DNA of 64,000 nucleotides from Rhizobium album (lineage in GTDB: Bacteria > Pseudomonadota > Alphaproteobacteria > Rhizobiales > Rhizobiaceae), in NCBI RefSeq assembly GCF_003122325.1, contig NZ_QFBC01000022.1:1-64000 (forward strand), given 5' to 3'. The number at the start of each line of letters is the position of its first letter. Position 1 is the first letter of the stretch. A program made the translations under genes and the position numbers. Positions 17,764-25,913 of this stretch are shown here, one piece after another. The notes beneath the pieces were generated by a model. The model was not told the DNA's origin. It saw nothing but the letters and a program-made list of their open reading frames with translations, and searched no databases.

Positions 17764-19245
17764 TTAGCCGGCCATCGATTTTTCCTGCGAGGAGGCAAGC
17801 CCCCTCATCAGATCGCCGACCACCGCGAGATCGGCGACAAAGCGCCGGTTCTCGTCCTGGCTTTTCCGGGCATCCGGAATCCGCAGCAGATAGGACGGAT
17901 GCACCGTGACGAACAGCAAACGGTTCGTGTCCAGTGTCATCGCCCTTCCCCTGACATCTCCCAGCTTTTCCCTGCCGTCGGTCAGCGCCGCATAAGCCGT
18001 CGCTCCCAGCGCGACCACCAGCTTCGGCCTGATCAGGTCGATCTCCCGGGCCAGCCACCAGCGGCACTGCTGCACCTCGCCCATGTTCGGCTTCTGGTGG
18101 ATGCGGCGCTTGCCGCGCGGCTCGTATTTGAAATGCTTGACGGCGTTGGTGACGTAGAGCCGGCGCCGGTCGAGGCCTGCCTCGGTTATGGCCGCATCGA
18201 ACACCTTGCCCGCCGGACCGATGAACGGACGCCCGGCAAGATCCTCCTGGTCGCCCGGCTGCTCGCCGACAAACATCACCGCGGCATTCTCCGGCCCCTC
18301 CCCGAAGACCGTCTGCGTCGCCTTGCAATGCAGCGGGCAGCGCGTGCAGCCTCTGGCCTCCGTGCGCAAAGCCTCCAAGGTGCCAGCCGGCGGCAAGGGC
18401 TCGATGGGAGCAGCCCGCGCCGCCGCCTGCAGCCGGTCGTGAAAGGCAAGCGGTTCGCTCGCCTGCCGTTTGGCCATGGCAAGCACCCGGGCCTCGGCAT
18501 CGGCGATCAGACCGGGAATGAGGCTGGCTTCCGGCAGGTTCTTCCAGTATTTTTTCGGCATCTCGGCCTGCATCGCCTTCACCTTCAGCCGTGCCGGGTT
18601 GAAGATGTTGGCGTAATAGGTCCGCCAAAGTTCATCGGCATCGTCGCTGATCTCAGGCTTTACTGCCGGCTCGTCGGACAGCGTCAGGCGATCGCCGTCC
18701 CAGGCGGCCGTGCCCCGCGGCGTGGCGATGACCCAATCCATGTCGTTGAAACGGCGCTGGAAGAAAGGCGCCGTGCGGGCGACGATATGATGGTCCGGTT
18801 CGAACCAGGCAACGAAGCTGCGCCGTGCCGCCGCCGGCAAGGCGATTTCGCGAAACCGCACGAAGGCCGTCATCTTGTGGCTGTCGCGGCGAACCGATTT
18901 TTCCATCAGCCGCGCCCGGGCAACCTCCTCATCCGCCCGTACCTGCAGCAACTCCCGCTCCCGCGCCAACCGCCAGAGCAGCCGGTAAAGAAGGTCGAAA
19001 CGGCCCGGATCGGAATGGCAGACGACGGCCGTCGCCAGATCGATGAAGGCCGCCGGCACAGGGATCGCATTTCCTTCCGCCGGCGGCGGCAGCGGCGTTT
19101 CTTCCGATCCGAACAGCCCTGCCTCCATCGACGCGTCCTGCCAGTCGATGGCCTGCGGTTCGATGCCGGCGATCAGGAACGCCCGCGCCCGGTGTCGCCA
19201 CTCGGCGAAATCTCCCCTGCCCTTCAGTACGGCACGATGGATCAT
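17764..19245 (-). CDS. udgX: UdgX-type uracil-DNA-binding protein with N-terminal DUF4130-like domain
   Basis: UdgX proteins bind uracil in DNA and become covalently linked to it through a histidine of their R-loop. This 493-residue protein fuses an N-terminal domain (about 1-270, the family that accompanies the radical SAM partner) to a C-terminal uracil-DNA glycosylase domain. That domain has cysteines at 300 and 303 for the iron-sulfur cluster, the motif GEQPGDQED (327-335), and KRRIHQKP (379-386) with His383 at the position of the covalently reacting His of mycobacterial UdgX. HPSYLLR near residue 460 is the second active-site loop. Its ATG overlaps the stop of the radical SAM gene (ATGA), indicating translational coupling in an operon with a LexA box. 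Confidence 0.9.
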   Translation of the reverse strand: MIHRAVLKGRGDFAEWRHRARAFLIAGIEPQAIDWQDASMEAGLFGSEETPLPPPAEGNAIPVPAAFIDLATAVVCHSDPGRFDLLYRLLWRLARERELLQVRADEEVARARLMEKSVRRDSHKMTAFVRFREIALPAAARRSFVAWFEPDHHIVARTAPFFQRRFNDMDWVIATPRGTAAWDGDRLTLSDEPAVKPEISDDADELWRTYYANIFNPARLKVKAMQAEMPKKYWKNLPEASLIPGLIADAEARVLAMAKRQASEPLAFHDRLQAAARAAPIEPLPPAGTLEALRTEARGCTRCPLHCKATQTVFGEGPENAAVMFVGEQPGDQEDLAGRPFIGPAGKVFDAAITEAGLDRRRLYVTNAVKHFKYEPRGKRRIHQKPNMGEVQQCRWWLAREIDLIRPKLVVALGATAYAALTDGREKLGDVRGRAMTLDTNRLLFVTVHPSYLLRIPDARKSQDENRRFVADLAVVGDLMRGLASSQEKSMAG

Positions 19246-20474
19246 AACAACGACAATTGCTGCGGTTTCGGTTCGAACAGGCTGCGCAGGTCGGCGCGCT
19301 CGGCAAGCCGGCGCGGCGACCAGCCCTCGGCCGTGACGAACGGCTGCACCTTGCGGATCGAAACACCAAGACGTTTCACATCCTCCAACCGCAAGCGGCG
19401 GTGAATCCGGCTCGACAGGATCGATTTTACCGCCTTTGTGCCAAGCCCCGGCACCCGCAGTAGCATCTCGCGGTCGGCCCGGTTGATGTCGACGGGAAAG
19501 TGCTGGCGGTTGGCCAGAGCCCAGGCGAGTTTCGGGTCGAGATCGAGGTCGAGCATGCCGCCCGGTCGGCCTTCGACAATTTCCGGCACGCTGAAACCAT
19601 AAAAACGATACAGCCAGTCCGCCTGGTACAGCCGATGCTCGCGCATCAGCGGCGGCTTGATCAGCGGCAGGTTCTTCGATGAATCCGGGATCGGGCTGAA
19701 GGCGGAATAATAGACCCGTTTCAGATCGTAGCTGCCATAGAGCCTGGCGCTGGTGCCGAGAATGGCGGCATCGTCTGCCCCATCGGCACCGACGATCATC
19801 TGCGTGCTTTGGCCGGCCGGAACGAAACGCTTGCGTTTCTTCGTCTGCAGCGTCGGCTCGCCGGCCGCCTCGATCTTGAGGCGCAGCTCGCCCATCGAGC
19901 GGCGGATATTGGCGGGGCGCTTTTCCGGCGCGAACCGCGTGATGCCTGTATCCGTCGGCAGCTCGATATTGATCGACAACCGGTCGGCATACAGCCCCGC
20001 CTCCTCGATCAGCTGCGGCGACGCTTCTGGAATCGTCTTCAAATGGATATAGCCGCGGAAATTATGGACCGTGCGCAACTCCCGCGCCACGCGCACCATC
20101 TGCTCCATCGTGTGATCGGAGGAGCGGATGATGCCCGAGGAGAGAAACAGCCCCTCGATATAGTTGCGCCGATAGAACTCCAGCGTCAGCCAGACGACTT
20201 CCTCCACCGAAAACCGGGCCCGCTCGACATTGCTGGACGAACGGTTGATGCAATAGGCGCAGTCATAGATGCAGAAGTTGGTGAGCAGGATTTTCAGAAG
20301 CGAGATGCACCGGCCATCCGGGGCATAGGCATGGCAGATGCCCGCCCCTTCCGTCGAACCCAACCCGCCCGATTTGGACGAATCCCGCTTGGCCGTGCCG
20401 CTGGAGGCGCACGATGCATCGTATTTTGCGGCATCCGACAGGACCGCCAGGCGTTCTTTCAGCGACTTCTTCAT
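19242..20474 (-). CDS. Putative DNA modification/repair radical SAM protein
   Basis: This 410-residue protein has the iron-sulfur motif CX3CX2C in FCIYDCAYC (Cys68, 72, 75) typical of radical SAM enzymes. Near the C-terminus it has a helix-hairpin-helix LLRVPGLGTKAVKSIL, which suggests DNA contact. It belongs to the family that regularly pairs with the UdgX fusion protein; the reaction is not known. The gene overlaps udgX by four bases. Two starts are possible: ATG at 20474, used here, or GTG at 20484-20486, which lies inside the LexA box and is less likely. The position directly behind that box predicts induction by DNA damage. Confidence 0.9.
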   Translation of the reverse strand: MKKSLKERLAVLSDAAKYDASCASSGTAKRDSSKSGGLGSTEGAGICHAYAPDGRCISLLKILLTNFCIYDCAYCINRSSSNVERARFSVEEVVWLTLEFYRRNYIEGLFLSSGIIRSSDHTMEQMVRVARELRTVHNFRGYIHLKTIPEASPQLIEEAGLYADRLSINIELPTDTGITRFAPEKRPANIRRSMGELRLKIEAAGEPTLQTKKRKRFVPAGQSTQMIVGADGADDAAILGTSARLYGSYDLKRVYYSAFSPIPDSSKNLPLIKPPLMREHRLYQADWLYRFYGFSVPEIVEGRPGGMLDLDLDPKLAWALANRQHFPVDINRADREMLLRVPGLGTKAVKSILSSRIHRRLRLEDVKRLGVSIRKVQPFVTAEGWSPRRLAERADLRSLFEPKPQQLSLL

Positions 20475-20480
20475 TGATAT

Positions 20481-20495
20481 GTTCACTATATGTTC
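20481..20495. promoter_or_regulatory. LexA (SOS) box, GTTC-N7-GTTC
   Basis: The sequence GTTC ACTATAT GTTC matches exactly the direct-repeat operator bound by LexA in rhizobia and other alphaproteobacteria. It lies six bases upstream of the ATG of the radical SAM-udgX operon and about 145 bases from the divergent caspase-like gene. No other perfect match was noticed in the promoter regions I read. Repression by LexA until DNA damage is the straightforward inference. Confidence 0.8.
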
Positions 20496-20638
20496 TTTAA
20501 ACCGTAGTCAATATCCGCCAGATCTCGACCGAAACAAGACGACACCAAACGAATATCTGAGCCGGCTCGCTCGTGTTTGACTTGAGGTCGTTGCCGATTG
20601 TCGAACTTCCTGTACGATCGAGCGGCCAGAGGCAAACC

Positions 20639-22288
20639 ATGAGGCCGGTTACCGATATGCAACGACTGCCTTCGTCCCCTTTAATCCGGTTGGCAGCCTT
20701 GGTGTTTGCCTGGCTGCTGCTATCATTTGGGATGGCGCAGGCTGAAAAACGGGTGGCATTGGTCATCGGCAATTCGAACTACAATCAAGTCGCCCGCCTT
20801 CCCAATCCCGCAAATGATTCCCGCGCCATGGCCGATGCGCTTGCCAGGCTCGATTTTACCGTGACGCTACAACAAGACCTCGGCAAGTCTGCCATGGAAC
20901 AGACCCTTGCCGACTTCAGCGACGCGGTCCGCGATGCCGATCTGGCGGTGGTGTATTATGCCGGCCACGGCATGGAAATGAACGGCAAGAACTACCTGAT
21001 ACCCACCGATGCCAGGTTGAAATCCGACAACCGCGTCCAGTTCGAAACCGTCTCCCTCGACCATGTGATGCTGGCGATCGAGGGCGCCAAGGCGCTGAAA
21101 CTGGTGCTTCTGGACGCCTGTCGCGACAATCCCTTCGCCAACAGCATGAAACCGACAAAAGCCACCCGCTCGATCAGCCGGGGCTTGGCGAAGGTGGAGA
21201 CCAATCCGGGGGTACTGGTGAGTTACGCCGCTGCCGCAGGCACGACTGCGCTCGACGGTGATGGCAAGCATAGCCCCTATACGGAAGCGTTGCTGGCCCA
21301 TATCGAACAACCTGGCCTCGAGCTTAGCCTGCTGTTCCGCAAGGTAGCCGACGCGGTGCAGGCCAAGACGGACGGACGGCAGACGCCATTCGAATATGGC
21401 CGGTTACCCGGCGTGAGCATTTATCTGAAGGAACCGGTCGCGGTCGTGGAAAAACCGGCCGTCGCGCCGGTGACAATCATCAATGACCCCTGCCGCGATG
21501 CGGCCCAACATTGGGCCGCCATCGAAAACCAGAACAATTCGGCGCTTTTTGAAGACCATCTGCGTCAGTTTGGTTCGTGCGCCTTCGCGGCAATCGCGCA
21601 AGCACGTCTGGATACGCTTCGCCAACCGAAAACCGAACCCGTCGCCGAGACACAGACACAAAAGCCGGTCGACACACAGCAGATAGAAATCGCGGCACTG
21701 GACCCGAAGGTGGACGTACCTACCATTTCGACACCCGATAACGACACCGCAAACGCGGCCGTTGCTGATGAAAAGCCAACACAGGACAAACCGGCCGAAG
21801 ACATGGTCGCCCTCACGCGCGGCTTGCAGGAGGAGTTGCGCCGCGTCGGCTGCGCCTTTGGCAAGGCGGATGGCATCTGGGGTCCGCAATCGCAAAAAGC
21901 ACTGGAGCGCTTTGGTCGGGAAACAAAAAAATCGATCGATACAGGGACGCCCTCCCAGGAATCGCTCGACCTTCTCAAATCGACCACCGGCAAGGTTTGT
22001 GCGCCGGTCTGTAGCGTCCGCGAGGAACTGCGCGATGGTGTCTGCGTCGCCAAAACCTGTGCTGCCGGCCAAGTCCTTTCGAAGAAAGGACAATGTGTGG
22101 AAACGAAATCAAAGCCGACGCAGACAACCAAGCGACGAGTGGTGCGCGAGGATGCGGAAGTGTCGCAGGCGCGCCGGCGCCCTGTCGTCGTTGAAGAAGA
22201 GGTCCGTCCCGTTCGTCGTCACCGCGAAACTCCGAGCTTCAACGGTTCGCGTGACAACTGCATGACGGCCTTCATGTGCGACAATTGA
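20639..22288 (+). CDS. Secreted caspase-like (peptidase C14) protein with C-terminal Cys-rich tail
   Basis: This protein has a signal peptide (LAALVFAWLLLSFGMAQA) followed by a caspase p20-like domain. The domain opens KRVALVIGNSNY and shows the catalytic His (about 110) in VYYAGHGM and Cys (about 161) in LLDACRDNPF. After a linker rich in Pro, Gln and Thr there is a peptidoglycan-binding-like segment (TRGLQEELRRVGCAFGKADGIWGPQSQKALERF) and a cysteine-rich end. Such proteins are common in rhizobia; function and target are unknown, and both catalytic residues are present. AGAGG precedes the ATG at 20639; an ATG at 20657 is possible. It is divergent from the LexA-box operon. Confidence 0.85.
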   Translation: MRPVTDMQRLPSSPLIRLAALVFAWLLLSFGMAQAEKRVALVIGNSNYNQVARLPNPANDSRAMADALARLDFTVTLQQDLGKSAMEQTLADFSDAVRDADLAVVYYAGHGMEMNGKNYLIPTDARLKSDNRVQFETVSLDHVMLAIEGAKALKLVLLDACRDNPFANSMKPTKATRSISRGLAKVETNPGVLVSYAAAAGTTALDGDGKHSPYTEALLAHIEQPGLELSLLFRKVADAVQAKTDGRQTPFEYGRLPGVSIYLKEPVAVVEKPAVAPVTIINDPCRDAAQHWAAIENQNNSALFEDHLRQFGSCAFAAIAQARLDTLRQPKTEPVAETQTQKPVDTQQIEIAALDPKVDVPTISTPDNDTANAAVADEKPTQDKPAEDMVALTRGLQEELRRVGCAFGKADGIWGPQSQKALERFGRETKKSIDTGTPSQESLDLLKSTTGKVCAPVCSVREELRDGVCVAKTCAAGQVLSKKGQCVETKSKPTQTTKRRVVREDAEVSQARRRPVVVEEEVRPVRRHRETPSFNGSRDNCMTAFMCDN

Positions 22289-22366
22289 CCCCAATCGGAA
22301 AGGGTCCGGAAACCGGCCTCCCGGCAGGACTTGCCGTGCGCGTCCGCAACAAGACGGCGAATTTTC

Positions 22367-22396
22367 TGGAAATCATGACAAGCGATCTGCTATAAG
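22367..22396 (+). promoter_or_regulatory. Candidate greA promoter
   Basis: TGGAAA (22367-22372) and TATAAG (22391-22396), 18 bases apart, fit sigma-70 boxes loosely (4 of 6 and 5 of 6). They place a transcript start about 20 bases before the leader terminator. Confidence 0.4.
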
Positions 22397-22419
22397 GGCG
22401 CCAATACGGATGATTGCAC

Positions 22420-22454
22420 GGTTCCGAAGTCCCCTTCGGAACCTGTTTCTTTTT
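22420..22454 (+). terminator. Leader terminator upstream of greA
   Basis: Perfect 10-base arms GGTTCCGAAG/CTTCGGAACC around TCCC are followed by TGTTTCTTTTT. A second hairpin, TGTCGCC-GGGTA-GGCGACA, follows at 22456-22474. The terminator lies 41 bases before the greA start, behind a candidate promoter and 131 bases past the upstream gene. This resembles the E. coli greA leader, where termination releases the short GraL RNAs. It could instead simply terminate the caspase-like gene. Confidence 0.75.
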
Positions 22455-22495
22455 GTGTCGCCGGGTAGGCGACATGAGGTTCGAAGGACAGCGAA

Positions 22496-22972
22496 ATGGT
22501 TGATAAGGTACCGATGACGCAAGGTGGGTTCGTCAAGCTGCAGGAAGAACTGCGCTGGCGTCAGCAGGAAGAGCGCCCGCGAATCATCGAGGCAATCGCA
22601 GAAGCCCGCGCCCATGGCGACCTCTCCGAAAATGCCGAGTACCATGCCGCCAAGGAAGCCCAGAGCCACAACGAAGGCCGCGTCGGCGAACTGGAAGACC
22701 TGATCGCCCGCGCCGAGGTCATCGATCTCAGCAAGATGTCCGGTTCGACCATCAAGTTCGGCGCCACCGTCAAGCTGGTCGACGAAGACACGGAAGAGAA
22801 TAAGACCTACCAGATCGTCGGCGACCAGGAAGCCGATGTGAAGGCCGGCCGCATCTCCATTTCCTCGCCGATCGCCCGCGCCCTGATCGGCAAGGAAGTC
22901 GGCGATTCGATCGAAGTGAACGCCCCCGGCGGCTCCAAGGCCTATGAGATCCTTGCCATCTCCTGGGGCTGA
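22496..22972 (+). CDS. greA: Transcription elongation factor GreA
   Basis: GreA enters the RNA polymerase secondary channel and stimulates cleavage of backtracked transcripts. The 158-residue protein has the N-terminal coiled coil with the acidic tip [18 protein letters not shown], which holds the catalytic Asp/Glu pair, and a C-terminal FKBP-like domain ending [21 protein letters not shown] precedes the ATG. A leader terminator upstream may regulate it. A dispersed palindromic repeat begins at the stop codon, and lpcC follows on the same strand. Confidence 0.97.
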   Translation: MVDKVPMTQGGFVKLQEELRWRQQEERPRIIEAIAEARAHGDLSENAEYHAAKEAQSHNEGRVGELEDLIARAEVIDLSKMSGSTIKFGATVKLVDEDTEENKTYQIVGDQEADVKAGRISISSPIARALIGKEVGDSIEVNAPGGSKAYEILAISWG

Positions 22973-23017
22973 GCATGTCGCGCAAAAGTGTGCAGCGGTT
23001 TTGCGATAACGACATGC
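22973..23017. repeat. Dispersed palindromic repeat, copy 1
   Basis: It starts GCATGTCGCGCAAAAGTG and ends GCGATAACGACATGC, with an internal AGCGGTTTTGCG. The ends are inverted repeats. The same unit recurs at 39529-39569 with a few substitutions. Short palindromes of this text are widely scattered between rhizobial genes. Confidence 0.7.
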
Positions 23018-23052
23018 GCAAGCTCGAAGGCTGAACGCGACAGGAGCGGCGC

Positions 23053-24114
23053 GTGACCGATATCCGTGGCATCGAGGTCATCGCGCCGAACTTCAAGCGG
23101 CGCCTGTCCGGCGTGACGTCGACGATCATCCAGCTGGTGCCGGTGCAGGTCGCGCTCGGCCAGAAGATCGCAACGCTGGGGCCGGGCCTGCCGGCCTCTT
23201 TGCCGCATATCGGTTTTGCCGATCTTTTCCGGCTCTGGACGCGGCCGCCCGGCCGCGCCCGCCGCATCTGGCATGCCCGGCGCAACATCGAAATGCTGCC
23301 GGCCCTGTTCTTGCGCGATGTCCTGCGCATGCCGCTGAAGATCGTCTTCACCTCCGCCTCGCAGCGCCGCCACACCGGCTGGACGAAATTCCTCATCGGC
23401 CGCATGGACGCCGTGATCGCCACAAGTGCGAAGACGGCGGCCTATCTGACGGTGGAGAGCACCACCATCCTGCACGGCATCGATACCAACCGCTTTTCGC
23501 CGCCCGCCGACAGGGCGGCGGCCAAGGCCGCGCTCGGCCTCGACGCGACGAAAAATATCGCCGGCTGCTTCGGCCGCGTGCGCCGCCAGAAGGGCACGGA
23601 TCTCTTCGTCGACACGATGATCGCCCTCCTGCCCGAACGCCCGGATTGGATCGCGGTGATCGCCGGACGCGCCACCGCCCAGCATGTCGCCTTCGAGAAC
23701 GACTTGAAGGACCGCGTGAAAAAGGCCGGCCTTGCCGACCGTATCCTCTTCGTCGGCGAGCACACGAATATCAACGCCTGGTACCGCGCGCTGGACCTGT
23801 TCATCGCGCCGCAGCGCTGGGAAGGGTTCGGCCTGACGCCGCTGGAGGCCATGGCCTCGGCCGTGCCCGTCATCGCCACCGACGTCGGCGCCTTCGGTGA
23901 ACTGGTGGTGCAGGGCGAACGGGAGACCGGCACGATCATCGCCGCCGACGCTCTTTCAGCGATGCGCGATGCAACGGCGATCTTCATGGACGACGACCGC
24001 CGCCGCCTGGAGGCCGGAGCCCACGGCCGGGATCACGCCTGCCGCAATTTCAGCATCGCGGGCGAGGCGACCGCCATCGGACAGGTTTACGAACGGCTGC
24101 TTTCGGCGCGGTAA
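23053..24114 (+). CDS. lpcC: LPS core mannosyltransferase LpcC-like (GT4)
   Basis: This 353-residue GT-B glycosyltransferase of family 4 resembles LpcC of Rhizobium, which adds mannose to the Kdo of the lipopolysaccharide core. The opening IEVIAPNFKRRLSGVTSTIIQL is characteristic. The C-terminal half has the nucleotide-sugar signature APQRWEGFGLTPLEAMASAVPVIATDVGAF with the conserved E-x7-E pattern. It has no membrane segment and acts at the cytoplasmic face. The start is GTG at 23053 with AGGAG seven bases upstream. Proximity to greA is also known from rhizobia. The identification rests on recognised sequence and context. Confidence 0.82.
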   Translation: MTDIRGIEVIAPNFKRRLSGVTSTIIQLVPVQVALGQKIATLGPGLPASLPHIGFADLFRLWTRPPGRARRIWHARRNIEMLPALFLRDVLRMPLKIVFTSASQRRHTGWTKFLIGRMDAVIATSAKTAAYLTVESTTILHGIDTNRFSPPADRAAAKAALGLDATKNIAGCFGRVRRQKGTDLFVDTMIALLPERPDWIAVIAGRATAQHVAFENDLKDRVKKAGLADRILFVGEHTNINAWYRALDLFIAPQRWEGFGLTPLEAMASAVPVIATDVGAFGELVVQGERETGTIIAADALSAMRDATAIFMDDDRRRLEAGAHGRDHACRNFSIAGEATAIGQVYERLLSAR

Positions 24115-24211
24115 CGGCTTCGGCTGGGGCGCAATTGCAGCCAATCGGGCGATCCCCCACCCGAGGGTGACAAAAGAAGGCTGTTTGCAGCCCGTCACCT
24201 GCCCGACTCGC

Positions 24212-24679
24212 TCAGATCTCCACAAGCCCGATCTTCTTGACCTGGCGGATCGTCAGCATGGTGCGGACCGTGTCGACATGTTCGTTGGCCGTCAGCACCT
24301 CGATGACGAAATCCTGGAACTGGGTCAGGTTCTCGGCCACACAATGCAGCAGGAAATCGCTGTCGCCGGAGACCATCCAGGCCTGACGCACCAGCGGCCA
24401 GCCGGCGGTCGCGGCGGCGAAGGCTTTCAGGTTGGCTTCCGACTGGTGCCTGAGGCCGACCATGCAGAAGGCGACGAGATCGAAGCCGAGCTTCGGCGCG
24501 TTGAGCATGGCATGGTAGCCCTCGATGACCCCCGCCTCCTCCAGTTTTCGCACCCGGCGGAGACAGGGAGGGGCCGAGATGCCGACGCGGTCGGCCAATT
24601 CGACATTGGTCATCCGCCCATCCCGCTGCAATTCCCGCAATATCTTGATATCGATGGCGTCGAGTTCTGCGCGCAGCAC
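24212..24679 (-). CDS. lrp: Lrp/AsnC-family transcriptional regulator
   Basis: This 155-residue protein has the N-terminal helix-turn-helix of the feast/famine family (LDAIDIKILRELQRDGRMTNVELADRVGISAPPCLRRVRKLE) and a C-terminal RAM ligand-binding domain (DFLLHCVAENLTQFQDFV). The start is taken as GTG at 24679, matching family N-termini; the longer frame to 24724 adds unrelated residues. It is divergent from trxB. The lrp-trxB-lsrB order is conserved in Rhizobium and Sinorhizobium. The effector is probably an amino acid but cannot be named. Confidence 0.9.
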   Translation of the reverse strand: MLRAELDAIDIKILRELQRDGRMTNVELADRVGISAPPCLRRVRKLEEAGVIEGYHAMLNAPKLGFDLVAFCMVGLRHQSEANLKAFAAATAGWPLVRQAWMVSGDSDFLLHCVAENLTQFQDFVIEVLTANEHVDTVRTMLTIRQVKKIGLVEI

Positions 24680-24915
24680 GGAAAAACCTTTCTCAGCATT
24701 CGCTGCCCTTCTACCGCAAGACACGAAATACGCAAGAATGTGTCTTTCGGGAGACTGAATATTACTGCCATGCCAATTGCTCTGTTGTTAACGCAGGGCT
24801 GCCCTTGAATATTTGCATGGAGCAATCATAAATGGGTCCCCATATAGGGGCGTCCCAACGCCCGCACAGGCGCGCCTCCTCCTCTCGCGCCCGACGTCTT
24901 TTGAAAGGAATGCGC

Positions 24916-25890
24916 ATGCAAGCCCGTCATACCAAGGTGCTGATCATCGGCTCCGGTCCTGCCGGTTATACCGCAGCGATCTATGCCGCGCGCGCAATGC
25001 TCAAGCCCGTCCTGATCGCCGGCATGGAACAGGGCGGCCAGCTGATGATCACCACCGACGTCGAAAACTATCCCGGTTATGCCGAGCCCGTGCAAGGCCC
25101 GTGGATGATGGAGCAGATGCTCAAGCAGGCCGTGCATGTCGGTGCCGAAATCGTCAACGACCTCGTCACCCATGTCGACCTGTCGCGCCGCCCCTTCACG
25201 CTGCAGACCGATTCCGGCACGGTATGGACGACCGAGACGCTGATCATCGCCACCGGCGCCAAGGCCAAGTGGCTCGGTATTGAAAGCGAGCAGCATTTCC
25301 AGGGCTTTGGCGTCTCCGCCTGCGCCACCTGCGACGGCTTCTTCTATCGCAACCGCGATGTCATCGTCGTCGGCGGTGGCAATTCCGCCGTCGAGGAGGC
25401 GCTGTACCTCTCCAACATCGCCCGCTCGGTGACGGTCGTGCACCGCCGTGACAGCTTCCGCGCCGAAAAGATCCTGCAGGAGCGGCTGTTCGCCAAGGAA
25501 AACGTCAAGATTCTCTGGAACACCGAGGTGGCCGAGATCACCGGCACGCCGGCCAAGCCGCCGATGCCGCCCTCCGTCAGCGGCGCCAGACTGCGTGACG
25601 TGCGCAGCGGCACGGTGACCGACACACCGATCGACGGCGTCTTCGTCGCCATCGGCCATGCGCCGGCAACCGAACTATTCAAGGATCAGCTGCGCCTGAA
25701 ATCCAACGGCTATCTCTGGACGGCGCCGGACTCCACCGCCACCGATATTGCCGGCGTGTTCGCCGCCGGCGACGTCACCGACGACACGTTCCGCCAGGCG
25801 ATCACCGCCGCCGGCATGGGCTGCATGGCCGCACTGGAAGCCGAACGCTATCTCGCCGGTGTCGGCACAGTCGCAATCGCAGCGGAGTAA
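24916..25890 (+). CDS. trxB: Thioredoxin reductase
   Basis: This is the NADPH-dependent flavoprotein that reduces thioredoxin. The 324-residue protein has the FAD-binding GSGPAGYTAAIYAARA near the start and the redox-active CATC (Cys136, Cys139) in SACATCDGFF. The NADPH-binding motif is GGGNSAVEEALYLS, and the C-terminal FAD motif is GVFAAGDVTDDTFRQAITAAGMG. ATG at 24916 follows GAAAGGA with good spacing; ATG at 24910 is too close to it. It is followed after 23 bases by the LysR gene lsrB in an apparent operon. Confidence 0.96.
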   Translation: MQARHTKVLIIGSGPAGYTAAIYAARAMLKPVLIAGMEQGGQLMITTDVENYPGYAEPVQGPWMMEQMLKQAVHVGAEIVNDLVTHVDLSRRPFTLQTDSGTVWTTETLIIATGAKAKWLGIESEQHFQGFGVSACATCDGFFYRNRDVIVVGGGNSAVEEALYLSNIARSVTVVHRRDSFRAEKILQERLFAKENVKILWNTEVAEITGTPAKPPMPPSVSGARLRDVRSGTVTDTPIDGVFVAIGHAPATELFKDQLRLKSNGYLWTAPDSTATDIAGVFAAGDVTDDTFRQAITAAGMGCMAALEAERYLAGVGTVAIAAE

Positions 25891-25913
25891 TAAAAAGAAT
25901 GAGGGGAACAGGC

